Positions 11,096-22,411 of a stretch of DNA of 64,000 bases are shown piece by piece. Under the pieces are notes generated by a model that did not search any database, was not told where the DNA came from, and saw only the letters and a program-made list of their open reading frames with translations. Position numbers and translations under genes: made by a program. Within the stretch, counting starts at the first letter, position 1. Each line of letters starts with the position of its first letter. Origin of the DNA: Heterodera schachtii (lineage: Eukaryota; Nematoda; Chromadorea; Rhabditida; Heteroderidae); the NCBI GenBank assembly GCA_023374025.1, contig SIJG01000024.1, positions 195,602-259,601 of the forward strand. Reading direction: 5' to 3'.

Positions 11096-12568
11096 ATCGG
11101 AGCCGGGGCGGTGGTTGGAGTTGTTCGTTAGTTGGTTATTAGCATTAGATTAGCATTCATCGGCTGGCCACCGCCATATCCTCGTGAGAGGAATTGGTGG
11201 CCACCCCCGGGGGTCTCTCCCCAACCCCATTTTTTTGTTCGTTCATTTTTTTTTGCCCTTTCCCCCGGGGCGTTACAGTGTTTGTCCTCTTCTGAAAAGT
11301 TTTGCATATCAAATTATAATTTCTGTGCTGATATGTGAGAAATTTAAGGGCAATAATTAATTGAATTATGAAAAAATGATTGGTGGTTTTTGTGTTTGGA
11401 ATTTTGAAAACTTTGGGGCCAAAGCTAAGGAAAGAGCCAGCCAAAAGATTATTTTTAATGAGTTGACCAATGAGGATAAGTGATCCCAAGCCTTTAGGAC
11501 CGGGGATGAAACCCAAGAAACGAGACCAGTTAATTGGTGTCCCGCCGAGGTTAATTAGGTCGGGAACACCGAAACCCACAGGGTTAGTCCGAAAGGCTGA
11601 AGTCTTGTTATAGATCGAGAACTAAGTGCATTTCAACACTTACAATTAACACTAGAGTCCGGCGCGGGATCCAAGCCCGCAATGCCGAAATTTTTGGAAA
11701 TTGCGGGATTCCCGAGGGATCCCGCAAAAAATTTTGAAATTCCAAATCCCGCAGCGGAATCCGCAAATTTGAAAGTTCCGGGCTCTACTGCAACACCAGT
11801 GAATTGGGGGATCACCTAAAGTGAAAGGCGCGCATCGAAAACTGTGAAAAAAGGAATTTTCGTCGGCAAAAATTCTTCGTTTATTTAAAAACATTTTTTT
11901 GCTGAAGCGAACCGTTTTCTGTTTCTGCACCAACAATAAACTTCCAATTGAAATGAAGACGACGCTTCCCCCCCCCCCCCCGTCCAATTATATTTTGCTA
12001 AAAGTTTTTGAAAGGAGTGACCCCCGTCCCATCCAACGCATTGTGTTCATTTGTTCGTTTCCCTTCCGTCTGTCTGCTGCTGGCAGAAAACGGAGTCGGC
12101 CACCGCTTTTGACAGCGGTGGGGGGGGGGGGGAATGACCATTCAAAAATGGACTTTCATAAAATTCATTTAGTAAGCCAACATTTGGGGTTTACCGGACC
12201 ATTTAATTAAGTTTTTTTTAAATTTGGCAAGCATTGGCAATTAAATGGTTTTTCAATTCTCTTTGTTCACGGTATACACTTTTTTATGCTAATTGTAAGA
12301 AAATGAAAGAAAGAGGAGAAAATAAGTTCCAACATTTACCGGAATGAATTATTCGGAAAATTTTCCATAAATCCAAGCCTAGGCCCACTCCAATATTTCC
12401 TGTTTTTATCCAATGTTTTTTTTCTTTTCGTGGGCCTAGACTTTCTTTTTCGAATCCCAAACTCATTACATATAATACAGAGTCAATCAGAATGTCGTCG
12501 AATTGAATGTGTGTGTCATGTCAAATATATTGGTGGTAAAATATTTTTTTGTCTGTTTTGTCCCCCTT
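11096..12568. other. Intergenic with CGGGATCCCGC-type repeat
   Basis: About 11650-11790 is a GC-rich block rich in GGGATCCCGC and ATCCCGC palindromes. Similar blocks occur near 41270-41450 and 49625-49720. Short C/G homopolymers occur at 11970-11980 and 12119-12132. No gene supported. Confidence 0.45.
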
Positions 12569-15126
12569 TTATCGCAAATCGTCCTCTTCCTCCCCCGCCT
12601 CATTCTTCACGTCTCCGCCGTCGCCGCAGCGTCGCTTTACCTGCAAAATTAAAAAACCAATCAATTGATCATCGACTGATCAGTTGGTGGTGATCATTGC
12701 ACCTTACCTTCACCAACATGGCGACGTGCCATTGGTCCAAACGGCTGATTTTGTCGAACTGTTGAACAGCCTCGGTGAATCCGTCCGGGTCCCCGTTCTT
12801 CAAACAATAAAAATTCCCAATATTGTGCCAATATAAAATTCACTCACCTCCATCGCTTCCATTATCTGCTTCCCCAGTTGGCACTCGCGCGCGTCAGCGA
12901 AGTAATTGCTCAATTCTGAAAAAATCATATAAATTCAAAGTTTAATTTTTATGTTATGAGCGAAAATGAAATTATAAATGTTGTCGCGCCGCCATCCCTC
13001 GGGAGTTTCCCTGTCCAACCACCACTTGACGGGGGCGGGACAAAATCTCGCCGCAGGAATTCTTAAAAATTTTCAAACTTTGTTTCTCCAAATTTTTTTA
13101 AAATTCTGCGGCGAGATTCCGGCAGGGACAGTCCCTGGATTCCGGTGGCAAGATTTTGATGAGAATGAACCCCACCTGACCACCACCATTCATTCAAATG
13201 ACCAACCAACCTTCGTATCGTTTCAGTGCCCGTTGACTGTCCAGCAAATCGATGCACAAAGAGCAGAGAAGGGCCTAATTGGACAACACAATTAGACAAT
13301 TGCCTAATTCCGTCCCTATTTCTCCCGAATCGAACCCAAACGACAGAAATAAATTGGTTTAAAAAAATTGTTTATAAAAACATAATATAAATTCCAAATT
13401 TCACTGGTAGCAATTAGTACAACTTTAGGCATAAAAATTTGTTTAATTGATGTAACATGTTAATTTCGTTAAATTGCACTAAAATTAATCTGCATTCGTT
13501 TTCGACAACCCTGGATTACCAAGTTTGGCCCAAAAATCTCAAAACCCGGTTTTTTTCCAGGCCATAACCCATTTACAAACAGCACAATTTTTTCTTGATG
13601 GTGGAATGCCGAGAAAAAATATAAGCTAAAAACTGCACCTGGAAAAAGTGGGTTTTGGCAGCGTATTTCAGCATCGGATTGTCCGCCTCGTAGATGGCCA
13701 CCTCCTCAAAAGTGAGCTGCGCCTTCTGGTACTGGTCCAACTCGGCCGCGTAGTGCGCCACTTTGAGCAGACATTTGGCCGCCGAACTGCGCTGCTCCTC
13801 CCCCTTGTACATGTCGGCCGCCTTTTGGTACTGCTCAATGCATTTGTCCTTACACTGAAAAAAGGGATTTAATTAATATTTTGTGTCACTTTAAGTTCTG
13901 TAACGAAATAAATTTTATCCAACAAAAAATGGACTTATTGTTAGTCGATGCGATGATTTGAATCAAATTTAAAATAAACATCGGCCGGACAGGACCAGGA
14001 TATCCGGGACAAAAAACATACAGATCCGGACCAGAGTTTCGTCCAGTTTCTATTGGTTCTATGACGGACAAATTCTTAATTTTTTTTCCCGTAAACAGTT
14101 AAGGGGTATCAAATAAATAACAAACTCCCAATTTCTGGTGATTTAATTTGTCTTGGGCCAAAATTCCTTGATTTTAGGCGCAAGTATTTTTAAGGATTTA
14201 TACGAATTTGGGATAATATCGCTGGGCCTATGATTATCCATGTGCCAAGCGATGGCCGAATAATCTGAAACACTTGCCACTTGGATGCTGAGCACCGTCG
14301 TGCTCCTGGCCGCTTCGTTTTCGCCCAGCGTTGACTCGTACAGCTCGGCCATGGTCGTGTGCATTTTGGCCGCCATGTTGAAGCGTCCCATGTCCAGGTA
14401 AATGTCCGCCCCCTTCTGATAGCACTCGACCGCTTTTTGGAGGTCAACCTTAATTCAAAAAAAAATGAAAAACATGGACGGATTAGACAATTTTTTGTAG
14501 GTAATTAACGAAGGTTTTTCTGTTTTTACGGATTAATCAGAGGATTATCAGTCACTCACCTTCCTAAAACAGTTGCCCGCCTCGCCAAAGTTGATCGCCG
14601 CGTCATGTTTTGCGTCCCGGTCGTACAGTTGAGCAGCCTTCAAAAATGCGCCGGCTGCACCGTTCCAATTCTTTGCTAACTAAACAATTTGGAAAAGCCT
14701 AACAAATTCCATTTTGATAACTTTCCCCGTTTTATAGCAATGGTTGGTTTGCAAAATTTTTCGTTATAAAAATATCTTATTAAAATCTGATCGAGTTTGG
14801 GTTAGACATTCGGGGTTTGTCGAAATGATTGTCATATCCGTGATCAACGACCCCAAACAATTGCTAAAACCACCGGAAACCCCGTCCTTCCGACTTTTAT
14901 CATTTTGTTAAGAATTCGGGGAATAGAAAGTGCAAAAAGCCGTAAGAACCCAGTCCTGACTTTTGAAAACCTTGAAATGATTGGCCGCTTTGATGAACAG
15001 TTCGGCCGCATCGGAGGGAGTGCTGGAACCGCTGAAGAGAAAGCTTAACACACCGCTGCTTTTCTGCAGTTTCTTCTCCGCTTCGGCCAGCATCGATTGG
15101 GCCTTCTTTTCGCTTGGATCAGTCAT
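12569..15126 (-). CDS. snap-1: Alpha-SNAP (soluble NSF attachment protein)
   Basis: Eight exons: 14971-15126, 14560-14679, 14296-14448, 13639-13854, 13211-13274, 12848-12915, 12708-12797, 12569-12640; 312 residues, close to the usual 290-295. Family motifs: LAEAEKKLQKSS, AANHFKLAKNWNGAA, KHDAAINFGEAGNCF, DIYLDMGRFNMAAK, AADMYKGEEQRSSAAKCLLK, NPMLKYAAKTHFF, RYEELSNYFADAREC, RLDQWHVAMLVK, ending EEEDDLR. Alpha-SNAP recruits NSF to SNARE complexes for disassembly after membrane fusion. The exon 3/4 junction is uncertain: ending exon 3 at 14314 (a GC donor) and starting exon 4 at 13848 would remove about 8 extra residues and match family length exactly. The 300-bp intron 5 contains an inverted repeat. 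Confidence 0.95.
13040..13130. repeat. Inverted repeat in alpha-SNAP intron 5
   Basis: TCTCGCCGCAGGAATTC near 13047 and its reverse complement GAATTTT/CTGCGGCGAGA form near 13105-13123 can pair into a hairpin; related to the GC-rich CGGGA repeat family. Confidence 0.5.
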
Positions 15127-15142
15127 TTTCAAAAAACAATTT

Positions 15143-15158
15143 GCTGAAATAGGGGAAG
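15143..15158 (-). promoter_or_regulatory. Probable SL trans-splice acceptor for alpha-SNAP
   Basis: On the minus strand a CCCCTATTTCAG pyrimidine tract plus AG ends 17 bases before the start codon at 15126, with no upstream coding exon to pair with. That is the layout of a nematode outron. Confidence 0.5.
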
Positions 15159-15252
15159 GAAAATGGTTAAACGATGGAAAATTCATTAATTGTGGAATTA
15201 CCTAACAAATTTAATATTTGGGTGAGAAAATATGTAAATGAAAATTTGTGTA

Positions 15253-15607
15253 GAAGTGTCGGTACTTATGCAGTTTAGGCCACATAAATTTTTTTTTTTT
15301 TAGTTATAAAAAAAATTCATTTTTCACTAAAATCCTCCTTTCTTGCCCAAAAACGATTGTATTAGACTGAAATGAATAGAAAATAGGATATTCATGGCCA
15401 TTCCATGCATTTGAATCGTTTTTGGGCAATAAAGGTGAATTTTGGTGAAAAATGAATTTTCGACTTTTGTTCGAATTCGGGTTCGGGGTTCGAAATGGAT
15501 GTCATATTCGTGATCAGTGGCCCCGGATACCCCTGGAAACACTTTTTTTATTATTATAAAGGAAAAAATTTTGTATGTGGCCTAAACTGCATAAGTACCG
15601 AAGTGTC
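15253..15607. mobile_element. Inverted-terminal-repeat fold-back element (MITE-like)
   Basis: Ends carry about 32-bp inverted repeats (GGTACTTATGCAGTTTAGGC at 15261 and its complement at about 15580-15600). Internal arms around CCCAAAAACGATT and AATCGTTTTTGGGC are also inverted, so the whole 355 bp can fold back. No coding content. Confidence 0.75.
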
Positions 15608-16516
15608 TTATTTCATCTGAAAATCCTGGCTGGACTATCAAATTTTTTAAAAGATAATGCCCTAAATCGGGCAAATTCCCGTAAAATTGGAAGCAAGAGT
15701 TTATTCTCAATGGAATAAAATTAAGATTAAATCTTATCTTTGGAATTAATTTTTGAAGAAATAGAAATTTCATTGTCATTTATTGGCTTCTGACTCTAAA
15801 ATTGTTGGTGTGTCTTCCAGTGCCAATTTTATGGATTTTTGTGCCGCTCAAAAGCGTGGAATTTGGCCAATTTCTCTCTTGGCCATTCCCGACCAAACAT
15901 AAAAAAGATGGAACCGAGAGAGAATTAATGTGACAAATGAAAAATATTTTGGCGTAGTGTTTTTTTGTCCATGTGTATAATTTTTGAATATAAAAAAAAA
16001 AAAAACGATTTTAGAGATCAGCATTTCCGATTGTACGGATAAGGGGAGTTTTGCTAAATTGAACAAAAGTGGAAGTAATCAGCAAAAAACACTTGATTAG
16101 CAAATGAATATAAAATAGGCGGAATGCACAACATAGCGCGGACAAAATCATTCATTTGTTTCTGAAATGTGTCTAAAAACCGTACATTTTCGACATTTCT
16201 TCAATTTTTTGTAGAAATTCATTCTGTCAACTATGATGGCCTTGCTCTTTGCCCGCTTTTACTCATCAATGAAATTAATTTAATTCAATTTTGATTATTT
16301 TTTGGATTAAGTTTTACCATGACACTTTCGCTAATCAAAATTCGCGTCCATTTAGTGAATCCACTAAAAAAGTACCTGTCTATTGTTTTTCATAGACTTA
16401 AAGTTGAGTAAAACAGATTCAAAAATTGTTAAAATCTTCTAATTTCGCATATCTTTCAGTCTATTTGTAAGCTGATTTAAATCCGTCGAAATCTATCTTA
16501 ATATTTGCCCAACAAA
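15608..16516. other. Intergenic
   Basis: AT-rich, no supported gene; upstream region of the F-box-like gene. Confidence 0.35.
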
Positions 16517-17819
16517 ATGTCAGACGCCCGAAAAGAAGCAGAGGAAAAAATGGCAGAAGCAATGTAAAATTAAAAGTCACAACAATTTTCGATTTTCAAT
16601 TTTGTTTTCCTTTTTCAGCTTCATCTCCGGCGACGGTTGGCTGGCGGTGTTCGATTTGCTCCCGCCTTCGCAACTTGGACTAGGAATTGCGCTGATCAGC
16701 CACCGATTTGACTTCTACGTGGACGAACATTTCAAGACGCGCAAATGGGCACTGAAATTTATTCAAATTCGGCGCAAATTTAGAGGAAATGTCAGCACAA
16801 ATGAAATGGAAATTTTCCATGGAAAACCATTGCCAATTCCACAAAATCAATTGCCACGAAAAGTCACCGGATTCGAACGCATCGAGCTCTTGTAAAATTG
16901 TTGAATATGCAAAAATTTTGGCAACTTTTCCCCTTTCATTTTTAGTTACATCGACAGCAATTCCATCGCTTTTCTCCAACATTTTCGTCGACTTTTCGCC
17001 TCCTGTCCAATCAATTTGTGCTTCAACACGAACAGTGACCAAACTTTTGAGCTAATTTTGCGCAACATTTGGCCAATGATCCGAAAAAACATCTGTGCCT
17101 TACAATTGCGCGTCGGAAATTTCCACCGTTTGCGGAAATACGTCCCGTCATGCCTCAACAACTGCCCATCACTTCGCGTTTTCTCCTTCAATTGTGATGG
17201 TCTCTTCACCGAATTTCCGGCCGATGACAGTGCCATGGCGTCGGATGGACAGGCAGTGGCCAAATGGCTTTTTACTCCTCGTCCGGACAATGTGCCAAAG
17301 CTGTTCAAATGCTGGTTGATCGATGATGATGCGAATTTGACGTCAAAAGTTGACGCATTCAAAGCGGTGATTTCGAATTGATTTGTTCGGCACATGATCA
17401 TTGTCCTTTTGTTTTTTTTATCAGCTTTTTCCCTCTTTTAGGCTTTTGCCTCGGCTTCATCCCCTGTCAATTTCATCGTTACCGTTTTCTTTCCGCCGGA
17501 TTATGCTGACTCAGTGGTGCCCTTTGTTATGACCAACGAATTGACTCGGGAACAATTGTCATTGAAAAGAAATGACAACATCAACCACAATTTTGACGAT
17601 AGCAACGAAGATTTTCTGTTGGTCCGTTCTCCAATTGCCCGAGACGCGAGCAAATGGACAAAATGGGAAAAGGAAGCGATTGATTGGGTAATTTTTGATG
17701 GACAATGGAACTTTCTTGGAATTTTTGATGAGAATCCAGGACGGGTCAGTGAATGCTTATTCACAAATTCAAATTTATTTCTGTTCTATTTTTAGGCTTT
17801 TCGACGCAACTCTTTGTGA
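16517..17819 (+). CDS. F-box-like family protein (cyst-nematode expanded family)
   Basis: Exons 16517-16563, 16619-16891, 16946-17366, 17442-17744 and 17796-17819 give 355 residues. Exon 2 begins with an F-box-like helix (ISGDGWLAVFDLLPPSQLG), then HRFDFYVDEHFKTRKW; exon 3 carries LILRNIWPMIRKNI and ADDSAMASDGQAVAKWLF; exon 4 PFVMTNELTREQLSLKR and SPIARDASKWTKWEKEAI. I recognise this layout as a multi-copy family in Globodera genomes, usually annotated as F-box domain proteins; assignment is from memory of the family. Such proteins would act as SCF ubiquitin-ligase adaptors, but substrate and role are unknown. A decayed relative of exon 3 lies at 40966-41253. Confidence 0.75.
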
Positions 17820-18044
17820 TCAGCAGAAGTGAATAAATGAATTGTTGTTAAGAAATGATCGATCGATTTGAATTTAGGAATTATAAAATGATTAATGTTC
17901 TTTTTTTGTTGTTGATGGAATATCAGTTTGCTTGTGTTGTGTTCTTTAGGATAATTTAGCGATTTCCTGAAAACGGGATCACCGAAAATTTGACCATCGA
18001 AAAGTTAAAATTTACTTTAAAAGCAACAACAAAAAAAAATTGGG

Positions 18045-18460
18045 AATTCAGTCGCTTCATCGACCAAAGGAGACGGACGACCTTTTTCAGTTCACAGAGG
18101 GATCGGACAATTCAGTGCTGTGCTCCCAATGGAAGGCCATTAAAGCCGACCATTCGACGTGTATTTTTATGCCCGCGTCCCTCCACAATTACCAATTAAT
18201 TGATAATTTTGCCTCCAGGCCATCTTGATCGGTCTTGATGATGAGAGTTAGCATTTTTAATCTTGACGAGGTCTTGTTTTTCCCTGAAATCCCCCCCAAA
18301 TGGTCGCACTTTGCTCTCTGCAAAAATCGCACATCAAACGATTCTCACTGACTGAGCTCGTTAAGGCCGTGGCATTGCTTTTCACTTATATAATTCATTA
18401 AGTTTTATAAGTTTTTTGGGGTAAAAAATGAGGAAGAGAAAGTGAAGAAATAGTGCCCTT
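18045..18460 (+). repeat. Dispersed repeat, copy 1
   Basis: Shares ordered blocks with 61960-62360: CGCTTCATCGA..CAAAGGAGACG, TGCCCGCGTCCCTCC, then TCGCACTT(T/C)GCTCTC and ACTGAGCTC. Both copies are non-coding by frame comparison (frames disagree), but a decayed gene or a promoter-bearing element cannot be excluded. Confidence 0.6.
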
Positions 18461-18863
18461 TTTCCCTTTTCTATGTTTTCTCTGCTGCCCCACTGTTTCG
18501 CTTCTCTCTGATTTCTTTGCCAGTGTCTCACCATTCTCCTCCAATTTTGTTTCCTTTTTTTCTGTCCGTGTCCGCAAATTGTATATAAAAGTGCCTAAAA
18601 TTCTCAGTCAACCCAAGCATTTCAATTGCATTTGCTATTCCAAATTTTTTTTTTGTACCACCTCAAATGTATGTACAAAGAATTAATTACCGCTTTTCTT
18701 TACGGATTTCCATGTCTTTTTTTCGCTTACAAATTAATTCTAAAAATGAGTTCCAACTATATTGGATGTCAGATTCCAGATTTGTATCAGGGACCCCCAA
18801 AACCCACCGTTCAACGAGTTTTACCTAAATAGCAAAAGTGCCATGCATAAAATTTAAATGAAA

Positions 18864-18879
18864 TTTTCTCCATTTTCAG
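18864..18879 (+). promoter_or_regulatory. Probable SL trans-splice acceptor
   Basis: TTTTCTCCATTTTCAG ends 14 bases before the ATG at 18894 with no upstream exon required. Confidence 0.5.
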
Positions 18880-18893
18880 TAATAATCATAAAA

Positions 18894-20055
18894 ATGTTCC
18901 CTCTCATTCTGTTGCCTGTCCAAATTGTTCTGATCGTCCTCAGTGCTCTGTTTGTCATCATCTCACAATGCTGTGGCTCCAAGAAGAATAGGGTCTTTGG
19001 CTTTTCGTTTTCTGCTAACATTTGCATTGCTAATGACATCCCCCCCCCCAATTAAGGCCATGGAACAGTTCCTCAAGCAGGAGAATCTCGACTACCAAGT
19101 ACAGTCGCGCGACTTCATGAACGAGGCCAACTCATTGGAGGACTTTTTCGGCAAAGTGGTGGTGGACAACATCGTACACGAGAAGAAGGTGCGTTTGGCA
19201 TCTGATCACGGATCTGTCACTGTTGATCTGTCTCATTGGGCCTTGTGTTCCTGATCATTTAGGGCTTTGAATTTGCATGTTTTTGTATCATGATTATGGG
19301 CATGCATTTATGCGCATATTATTAGCTGGTTGGACTCATAGGATGCATTAGAGCCGAATTTTCGATTCATGACAGACCAATGATCCCTGAATTCTGCCTG
19401 ATTCGTTAGCTTAGTGATTCATACTTTTTTCCTGTTTTCAGAAGGCTTACGCTAAGCAGCCGAACGACATGAGGGGCATCGCCGTTAATTGGGACAAATG
19501 GCCGAACGTCGCCAGAAAAGTCGAGGATGCCAACGTAGCGTCCAAGGTGGGAAACTGTGTCCCCATTTAACAGTTTAATGACGCATAATACCATTGCACA
19601 GACTGGCATCAAACCAATGGTCGGAAAGGCAGGCGGCGTCAGTTTGGTGGGTCAGTCAACGCTGGCGGGGTCGACGCACGGCAAAACGAAAGTGCGTAAT
19701 TTTGGAGGCATTTTATTAAAAAACCAATAATAATTGAATATGTTTTAAGCGCGTTTCTCAGAAGAAGCCCGGCGGTACCATCAGCCAAAAGTTGGGCAGT
19801 GACACATCGGTGACGCAAAAATCTTCGGGGACTGAATCGGCCGCGGCTAAAAGTACGACGCAAAAACCTTCGGCGACGCTGGGCCAAAAGTCGGAGGCGG
19901 ACCGGGAGAAGTCGAAGAAGGAGGAGGAGGAAACTGAGACGGAAACCGAAACGGACGAGGAGGAGGAAACGACGGACAATGAGGAAGAGGATGAAGAAGG
20001 GGAGGAAAGCGGTGATGAGAACGAAGACGACGAAGAGGAGGACGAGGGAGAATAA
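18894..20055 (+). CDS. Small membrane-anchored protein with acidic tail (SQCCG family, member 1)
   Basis: Exons 18894-18992, 19057-19188, 19442-19546, 19602-19691, 19762-20055 give 239 residues. Residues 1-24 are a single hydrophobic segment directly followed by ISQCCGSKKNR: a membrane anchor with a paired-Cys juxtamembrane site suited to palmitoylation and a basic stop-transfer patch. Exons 2-4 encode a soluble part (QFLKQENLDYQVQSRDF, WDKWPNVARKVED). Exon 5 is Ser/Thr/Lys-rich, ending in a long Glu/Asp run. The same hydrophobic-plus-SQCCG start occurs in the genes at 38220-40679 and 44268-44471. Exon 5 and the following 3' UTR resemble the last exon and 3' UTR of the MYBBP1A-like gene at 55.3 kb, so the tail looks captured. 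Function unknown. Confidence 0.72.
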
Positions 20056-20717
20056 GAAGCCATGGACGAGACGACGAATGACGGAGGAAGTTTGATGGAG
20101 AATGGCACAGTGCCAATGATAATGATATGGACCGTTATTTTCTGTTTGTTGTTGCCCACCAATTATTGTACCATAAATTTGTAGGAATAATTTTGTTGGA
20201 TAATATTTTATGTATACTCAGATATATGTAATGTATAAAAATGGCGCTGTTCGACCTGCTGATATCTTTGAATTTCGATTTTCGTGTGTTCAAATATTGT
20301 GATTTTCCGTTAGCATTGAATTTCAAAAAGTTTGAGTCACATGCTCCGATAAAATGATTAATCCCGGTAATTATTGTACAATTCGAAAATTCTCAATGAT
20401 TAAAAACGATCTCGCAACAAGTTCATTTGGCAAAAACTCAATTTCAAGTTGGAAGAACAATACCCAGCCGATCACCATGGAGTGATCTAATATTATTTTG
20501 GAACGATTTAAATTACCTATTTTAATTTGTTTCTACGTGATTTAATTTGGCTCATGGAACAAACAAACACAATTTTTATGTGGAAACAATGGTACAATCA
20601 CAACAAATCAAGCATATATCTACATAACATATATACATACAATAAGCAGGGGGTGGCACTTTTATATATAGTACATACATACACACTCGTTACAACATTA
20701 ATATGATTTCGCACGCT
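20056..20717. other. Intergenic between convergent genes
   Basis: The first 90 bases resemble the 3' UTR of the MYBBP1A-like gene (see 55290-55390). The remainder is AT-rich with ATATATAC-type simple sequence near 20610-20680. No gene supported. Confidence 0.4.
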
Positions 20718-22091
20718 TTACAAGTCATCGTCGTCATCGCTGTCCTCCGATGTGTTCGGCACGTTGTACGGGTCATCCTCGTCAACATCATTCTTCGGTG
20801 CGTCCATCTGTTGCGCGTCACCTCCGCCTTGGTTGCTCTTCAATGCGTCCGGCACGTTGTTCTTGTCATCTTCGTCAAGAGAATTCTTCAGTTTCGTCGT
20901 TCCACGATTCTGTTGCACGTCTCCTCCGCCTTTGTTGGTCTTCAATGCGTTCGGCACGTTGGACTTCTTCAGTTTCGTTGATCCACGATTCTGTTGCACG
21001 TCACCTCCGCCTTTGTTGGTCTTCAATGCGTTTGGCACGTTGGACTTCTTCAGTTTCGTTGATCCACGATTCTGTTGCACGTCACCTCCGCCTTTGTTGC
21101 TCTTCAATGCGTTTGGCACGTTGGACTTCTTCAGTTTCGTTGATCCACGATTCTGTTGCACGTCACCTCCGCCTTTGTTGGTCTTCAATGCGTTCAGCAG
21201 GCTGTTCATGTCATCTTTGTCAAGAGCATTCTTCGGTGATCCATCCTTCAACGGTTGTGATTGTTTGCCCGTTTCCTTCTGCTGTTTTGGACTGTACATG
21301 TCATCCTCCACGTCGTCATCCTCCTCTTCGTCTTCCATCTCATCATCACTTTCATCCTCCTCGTCAGTGTCCTCCTCCTCCTCATCATCAGCACTCACTG
21401 GCTTTCGACACAGAATGTTCACATCAATGTGTATCTGTACATTGGTTGTCGGCATAGCGGGCACTTGGAATGGCTGCTGATGAGGCGGTGCATAAGGGTG
21501 AACATGCTGATGGAGTGAACCATGATGAACGTGTTGATGGAGTGGACCATGATGAACATGTTGATGGAGTGAGCCATGATGAACAGGTTGATGGAGTGGA
21601 CCATGATGAACATGTTGATGGAGTGAACCATGATGAACAGGTTGATGGAGTGGACCATGATGAACATGTTGATGGAGTGGACCATGATGAGCAGGTTGAT
21701 GGTGTGAACCATGATGAACAGGTTGATGGAGTGGACCATGCTGAACAGGTTGATGAGCTGCTGTCCCATGAACTGCTGGCGACAGAGAACGCAGAGGAGG
21801 AGCAACAGGCTAAAATATTGTCTTTCAACAAATTGATTTTCTGAACATTTTGACTATAAGTCTTTGAATTTGGCCGTTTTTTTTTCAATCGTAGACTACA
21901 AAATAGAGGACTTTTGGGACTATCAAAAAATGTTTAATTTGGTTGCATTCTAAAAAAGTTATGGCTTATTAAAATTGTCAAATTGTTTTATGGTCGTGTA
22001 AATTGCAATAGAACACCAAAAAACAACTCACCACTTTGGTGTACTCAGGCGAACTCTGTCGCTTCCCTTTCTTCTTCCGGCCGAAACACAT
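20718..22091 (-). CDS. Low-complexity protein with His-rich, acidic and Gly-repeat blocks
   Basis: Two exons (22032-22091 and 20718-21809) give 383 residues, no known family. Order: a basic start MCFGRKKKGKRQ; residues about 45-135, a tandem 9-residue repeat HQ(H/P)VHHG(P/S)L encoded by a 27-bp DNA repeat (21500-21760); IHIDVNILCRKP; an acidic block ESDDEMEDEEEDDD; then five copies of a 27-residue repeat (NALKTNKGGGDVQQNRG core) encoded by an 81-bp DNA repeat (about 20820-21220); acidic C-terminus. The His repeats could bind metal; that is inference. The ORF upstream of the internal ATG at 21464 stays open in frame back to a good acceptor, so the His-rich block belongs to the protein. Confidence 0.65.
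20820..21220 (-). repeat. 81-bp coding tandem repeat (27-residue Gly/Lys unit)
   Basis: Five units sharing CCACGATTCTGTTGCACGTC and CTCCGCCTTTGTTG on the plus strand; near-identical in the middle, divergent at both ends, as expected for unequal crossing-over. Confidence 0.85.
21495..21760 (-). repeat. 27-bp coding tandem repeat (9-residue His-rich unit)
   Basis: About ten units of GATGGAGTGGACCATGATGA-type sequence plus 7 bases (plus strand), alternating GTGGACCATGATG and GTGAACCATGATG variants; multiple of 3, so all frames stay open. Confidence 0.85.
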
Positions 22092-22169
22092 TATAATAAT
22101 AATTACAGAACAACAATACAATTGTTGAATGATTATAGAGAGAATGAAAATGAGAGTTCATTCCGTCTC

Positions 22170-22178
22170 TATTTATAA
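22170..22178 (-). promoter_or_regulatory. TATA box candidate
   Basis: TATAAATA on the minus strand, about 80 bases upstream of the start codon at 22091 of the His-rich gene. Confidence 0.4.
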
Positions 22179-22411
22179 AGGCGTAAAGACAAAAAATGGG
22201 TAATAAAATTGCCTGTTTAACGCGTTAAGCTACAAATACAAAATTCCAGGGAAAATTATTTTGTTTAAAAATGGAAAATTTTACGCGTTTTCTTCACTTC
22301 ATCAATTCCCTATTCTTTACAACAATTATTTGTTCGTCTCCAAGTCTTGTCCAACGTCTGCATTTATTGTTCATCAATCCTTCATCGGTTGCCACCCGCG
22401 CGCACTTCAAA

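Noticed and set aside
10534..11096. Several ORFs of 70-114 codons on both strands
   Set aside because: Gly/Pro/His products of G-tract sequence, with no conserved motif or convincing splice sites.
19758..20162. Ser-rich minus-strand ORF
   Set aside because: Antisense shadow of the Glu/Asp-rich exon 5.
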